Part shown: one piece after another, positions 59,983-64,000 of the stretch
How positions within the stretch are numbered: the first letter of the stretch is position 1
Layout of the letters: every line of letters begins with the position of its first letter
DNA from: Aspidiotus rigidus
Lineage: Eukaryota; Arthropoda; Insecta; Hemiptera; Diaspididae
DNA: 64,000 nucleotides
Assembly (NCBI GenBank): GCA_035079385.1
Contig: JAVHKY010000030.1
Location: 9,448,894 to 9,512,893 of the forward strand
Direction: 5' to 3'
Translations under genes and position numbers: made by a program
Notes under the pieces: generated by a model
What the model saw: only the letters and a program-made list of their open reading frames with translations
What the model was told of the DNA's origin: nothing
The model's database searches: none

Positions 59983-61090
59983 GCATGAAACGCACTCAGT
60001 TGTTTCCTATATGAGAAACCGGATGTAATTTTCCCAATTCTTTCTCGAACCCAATACTTTTTCTTAGGTAGTTTCAAACTCTGACGACGATATTTACCTG
60101 ATGCATGGTTACTTGTATCACAAAATAAGAGCGAATTTTCAAGAAATTATTTTACATAAACGTCTCATTTTAAAATCAAAAATTGGATACGTAAAACTTT
60201 AAAAGTCTCTATAGATTCATCCAGAGCAACCGGTTTAAATGCTCTCTCTGTGTGAACACAATGATATTCAATACGCATCAGTCAAAATAATAATAGTTGC
60301 CAAATTTTCTCCAAAAAATCTGGGATTGGGCTCATTCGAAAGGAAATTACAGGGGTTACAATTTTTGTTCTTTTCAATTTTTAATAAAAATGAGTAAAAC
60401 TCGAGTTACCACGATAATTTAATTTTTAAAACTGCGCGCCGCTCAATGCCTTTGAACGGTTGGAATAACGCATGCGCGTACGTCTAAGGTACAGCGAGAA
60501 GCAGTTTCAGTACTCTATAAGCCCCGTTTTTTCCTAATACTTTCGCCCCCCATTCCACCTTGAGGGAGTCAGAACGTCGAAATTTATTCAAAAACCTGAC
60601 CCAAATAAAACAAAATTTTTCGAAAAAAATTCCAAATCGGTAGGTGAGGGCGTTTGAATGTTATGGAATTATATATGTATACTGTATACCTACATAATAC
60701 ATACCTACAGATATAAAGACAAACATTCTACTTTTTATATTAGATAAGGTGAACCCTTGTAGGGATGGGACTTGAAAAATATCGAGCTCTGAACCCCTGT
60801 AGAAAGGATTTTAAACAATTTTGTTCTTGAGCTAAAAATTTGAGGAGAGGTGGTGACATTTGCAATTTTCATCCTCTACGTAAAATGTAAATACTTGAAA
60901 AAATTTAATAAGTGTTACGAGAAAAAGGACTCTGTACACAATTTTTTTGATAGACTATGTAGGCATGAAAGAACGGATTTTCATTTTCCCATGAGATTAA
61001 TTTCTCAATAATAATCTACCATGGAAATTATTCGGCGACCGAAATCCAGTAGATCGAAATTTTGTCAGAAGAATTCACCCCCGACGCAGC
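59983..61090. other. No supported gene
   Basis: AT-rich sequence with a degraded trace of the local 45-bp repeat near 60750-60800 (GGGATGGGACTTGAAAAATA). Confidence 0.4.
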
Positions 61091-61091
61091 A

Positions 61092-61355
61092 TTTGTGACG
61101 CGATTTATGAAAGGGACCCGCTTTGCGCAAAATCAAATATCTATATTTAATTCTAATTCATGCCGTGCGCCGCGCCACATGCGGATTTATGCGACAGTTT
61201 TTTGCCCAAAAAGTGCGGGAGGGTGTGTACTGTGTACTAACATTTTCCATCAATTTTTCAAATTTCGCGTGGTCATATTTTTTCACTTACTTTGGCCTCT
61301 CCTGTGAAATTTGATTTTGCGCAAAGCAGCTCCTTTTCATGAATCGCCACACATT
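61092..61355. mobile_element. MITE-like inverted-repeat element
   Basis: The inner ends match exactly: GCTTTGCGCAAAATCAAAT on the left and its reverse complement on the right. Outward, CGATTTATGAAAGGGACC pairs imperfectly with GCTCCTTTTCATGAATCG. The arms are ~47 bp in a ~264-bp element. It is non-coding; no clear target duplication was seen. Confidence 0.65.
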
Positions 61356-61925
61356 TTCACGTTGGTTTTAAGTTTGCAAACGCAAACCATCCATAAAACG
61401 CTAACTCATGTGACCACGTTTCAAATTCCATTTCAATTTCTTATTTACCTAGGTACCGTTCATTCTTTCGAAAACGATGATATAAATAAAAGAGCAATTT
61501 GTAAAAACTTACGATTTAATCATTTCAGTGCAATGAACAATAAAAAAACTAATAAATGAATGAATACAATAATTATTATAAAATATTATTTCAGTCGCGA
61601 GGAAAACAGTCGAAGGTAGGTACCTACCAAAATATAATTTTTTATTTCATGAAATTTAAACAATTTTCCACTTTTTTAGATAAAACGACAAGCTACATAC
61701 AATACGATGTTTCTATCACGTATCATCTTCAAGAATAAAACTTATTTTATTCTCAAGTATCACACTATAATTATACAGAAAAAAAAAATACAAAAATACA
61801 TCATCATAATAATATAGTAATATTATACAATATCTTGCCACTTGAGTACCTTTATCACGGTCAGTCCATCACAATAATCGTAGGGTTGACTGAGGACGGG
61901 GTTGGTGGTAGTCAGCCTTTTGAAC

Positions 61926-61943
61926 TGTGTGTGTGTGTGTGAG

Positions 61944-61978
<35 letters not shown>
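61926..61978. repeat. (TG)n microsatellite
   Basis: Two blocks of TG dinucleotides are interrupted by AGT. Confidence 0.95.
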
Positions 61979-61979
<1 letters not shown>

Positions 61980-62461
61980 CATCGCAGCTGATGATAAAAT
62001 ACAAAGACACATTATGCACATTCACATCGTGTAAACAAGCATTATTGAAGTGTCAGGTACCTGTGAGATACCCCCTCGAATTCGTTAGGGCACTCCCTCT
62101 TTTAAATTATTCAACCAATGAGCAAGGAAGGACAGGTAAAGTTTGCACACGTCACCTTTCATAAAAGCGAGTGCTTACTTATAGTTCGCTCAATCCTTTC
62201 AAACAGTTTAGTATGTTTGGTGCAGATGTGGAAAGTGGACGCATTACTTTTTCCGTTTTGTTTTTCATTTTGCCTCGCGTTTGGATGATGAGGTTTTTTG
62301 AAATAATTTCTTGCATTTTTCTTACGTGTACCGGCACATTTTTGTTGCTTGAACTAATCAGGCTGGAATACTAACGGTAATATTGTAAATGAAATGTGTC
62401 TTTTCGTTCACCCGGAATTATCGTCTTCCCCAGCCTTTTGAATTTTAATAAAATATTTTTT

Positions 62462-62820
62462 TCATTTCAAATATACAAATTCAAATTGAAAACCATCGTC
62501 ATTTGTGGTAGCGGTCATTTCATTCTGAAACACGGGTGGCACGACAGCTCTAAATTTTGACTCAATGTGGGTGTTCTTTTTTGGTTTGCATTCGGATGAA
62601 CCGCGCAGGGATTTTATCTTCATTAGACGCGGTGGACTGTTGTGGTAGTACACAGTCTTCTATGTATAGGAATTTTCTTTTTTTTTGTCTTTGGTGTAGA
62701 ACTAGGATCGTTAGTATCGTGGGACGCATTGGAGCCACCTCCACGTGGTGCGTCCTGGGCAACGGCAACAATTACTTTGTTGACGGCCAAGGCTCCTTAG
62801 AGTAATTTAGCGCGAATAAA
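62462..62820 (-). pseudogene. Possible decayed coding fragment
   Basis: Minus-strand frames look coding in turn: VIVAVAQDAPRGGGSNASHD upstream of an A-run at 62680, then other frames with KFLYIEDCVLPQQS or SSECKPKKNTHIES downstream, the last ending near 62462. The switch at a poly(A) run suggests a frameshift. It is unrecognised and lies next to the Penelope-like terminal motif, so it may be element debris. Confidence 0.22.
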
Positions 62821-62936
62821 AAAATAATAACGTAAGAAATCCAATAAAACTTAAATAAGAAATAGAGACTTTGATTGGCAACAAAATGTTTCTTCATACC
62901 TAGTGTAATTTTGTAATTCTTTTTTTTTTTTTTTAA

Positions 62937-63075
62937 ATAAAAAACTTAACTTTTATTTTTTACAAGGCGACCGACGTTTCGAAGTATACATACTTCATCT
63001 TCGGGGTCTAGATGAATTCGTAAAAAATAAACGTTTTGACGGAAGTGGCGTGAAGTTTTTTATTAAAAAAAAAAA
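62937..63075 (-). mobile_element. Penelope-like terminal fragment with hammerhead-like motif
   Basis: The minus strand reads CCGAAGATGAAGTATGTATA followed by CTTCGAAACGTCGG. A 7-bp stem GAAGTAT/ATACTTC sits between a near-core CCGAAGA (consensus CTGANGA) and GAAAC. This arrangement is typical of Penelope-like element terminal repeats. A-rich tracts flank it. No RT remains. Confidence 0.5.
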
Positions 63076-63714
63076 AAATCTTTAGATATCTGTCTGGACA
63101 AGAATTTTTACCAATTTTGTAATTCTATTCGGCAGGTCATTTTAGTTTTGGAGTTTTTAAGCTGGCCCTCGAGTTAAATGTGCTCACCCTTCGTCGTTAC
63201 TCATCCTATTATGAGAAATTGAAACCTTCATGACTCTACTTCAGGGTCAGATGAGTGAATTAATTATCTGCTGCGGATACGAAAAAATAGTGTTGAAATA
63301 GTAGGTACCTATGAAAAGGGGATTTTAATAAGGTACAGAGTTGGAATTCTTCTAATTATTTCGAGTGCAAATTGAGATTGCTTGAAAACTTTGTATAAGA
63401 AATAGTATTTCAGATTTTCTTTATAAAGACCGTAGCTTCGACACTCTCATCTTCTAAGTAAATTGATTAAAAATTCAACGATTCCTTCTTTGAGTTCTTT
63501 TAATAAGTAATTTTATGGCCAAAATCCAGCCAAATATTGTTTGGTTTGATCAGATGAATCTATGCTCATTTCTTCTAGAGGCTCAAAAATTATAGTTCAA
63601 ACAGGAAAAGGTGTTGTGATTTATTTAGGTTTTTGTAAAATTTTTCGATGTTAATAATTAGGAAGGATTAAATATGATAGGAGGGGGACCTGAAAAAATA
63701 TTTACTCTTTATTA

Positions 63715-64000
63715 ATTTAAAGCGAGATGGTGAGAGGGAGGGAGAGATGAGAGTGCGAGGGTGAGCTTGAGTAATTGCCCGAGGTGAAGAAGAGAGAATG
63801 TGGGATGGTGCGAAAGAGTGTAGAGAGAGTGATGAGAGCTGCGAGTGCGCGAGAGGAGAGGGAGAAAATGTGGGATGGTGTGGTGCGAGAGAGTGGAGAG
63901 ACGTAAGAGAGAGTTAGCGAATGCGCGTGAGGAGAGTGGAGAGATAGGGTTGCGCGAGGTGAAAAAGAGAGAAGTGAGAGTGAGGCGAGCGAGAGAGAGA
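63715..64000 (+). repeat. GA-rich minisatellite at the right edge
   Basis: Almost pure GAGAG/GTGAGA sequence with a longer period of about 71 bp: AATGTGGGATGGTG recurs near 63796 and 63867, each followed by GCGAGAG-like phrases. It continues past the window. Confidence 0.8.

Overview
The window is nuclear DNA of an animal, most likely an insect. It is AT-rich, its genes are split by short introns with GT..AG borders, and interspersed repeats fill most of it. The gene set (Kelch-like BTB protein, delta/epsilon-type GST, secreted proteins) and the elements (Ty3/Gypsy LTR retrotransposon, CR1/Jockey-type LINE, Penelope-like element, hAT MITE, FLYWCH/MULE fragment) fit an arthropod. I cannot fix the order; a hemipteran is only a guess. 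No bacterial-style operons, rRNA genes or intact tRNA genes were seen.

Layout. 0-7.5 kb: 5' part of a Kelch-like (BTB-BACK) gene on the minus strand, reconstructed from four exons and running off the left edge. 7.5-18 kb: mostly gene-poor, with homopolymer runs and repeats. 18.2-19.3 kb: dead 5'-truncated Penelope-like element. 19.85-22.4 kb: minus-strand ankyrin-repeat gene. 25.8-26.6 kb: two-exon gene for a small secreted protein. 29.2-34.2 kb: young, full-length Ty3/Gypsy element with 318-bp LTRs, a 4-bp target duplication and intact gag and pol joined by an A AAA AAC slippery site. 35-36.3 kb: a 1.09-kb inverted-repeat DNA element, a hairpin and a tRNA-derived SINE-like head. 39.3-46.75 kb: minus-strand TPR gene built from tandemly duplicated exon pairs, with a CR1/Jockey-type LINE sitting in one intron in the same orientation. 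51.3-52.5 kb: five exons of a GST gene. 53.3-56.8 kb: dense nest of a local repeat family, foldback elements and a broken FLYWCH/MULE gene. 57.6-58.6 kb: three-exon gene for a secreted proline/tyrosine-rich protein. 59.6-64 kb: hAT MITE with perfect 8-bp target duplication, another inverted-repeat element, a Penelope-type ribozyme-like motif and a GA-rich minisatellite.

The genes look functionally unrelated (ubiquitin-ligase adaptor, scaffold proteins, detoxification, secreted products). The best candidates for something undescribed are the two secreted genes, the exon-pair-duplicated TPR gene, the palindrome-ended repeat family with its 45-bp tandem unit, and the foldback elements whose core occurs in both orientations. 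Exon models rest on splice-site and reading-frame agreement read by eye; no search was run.
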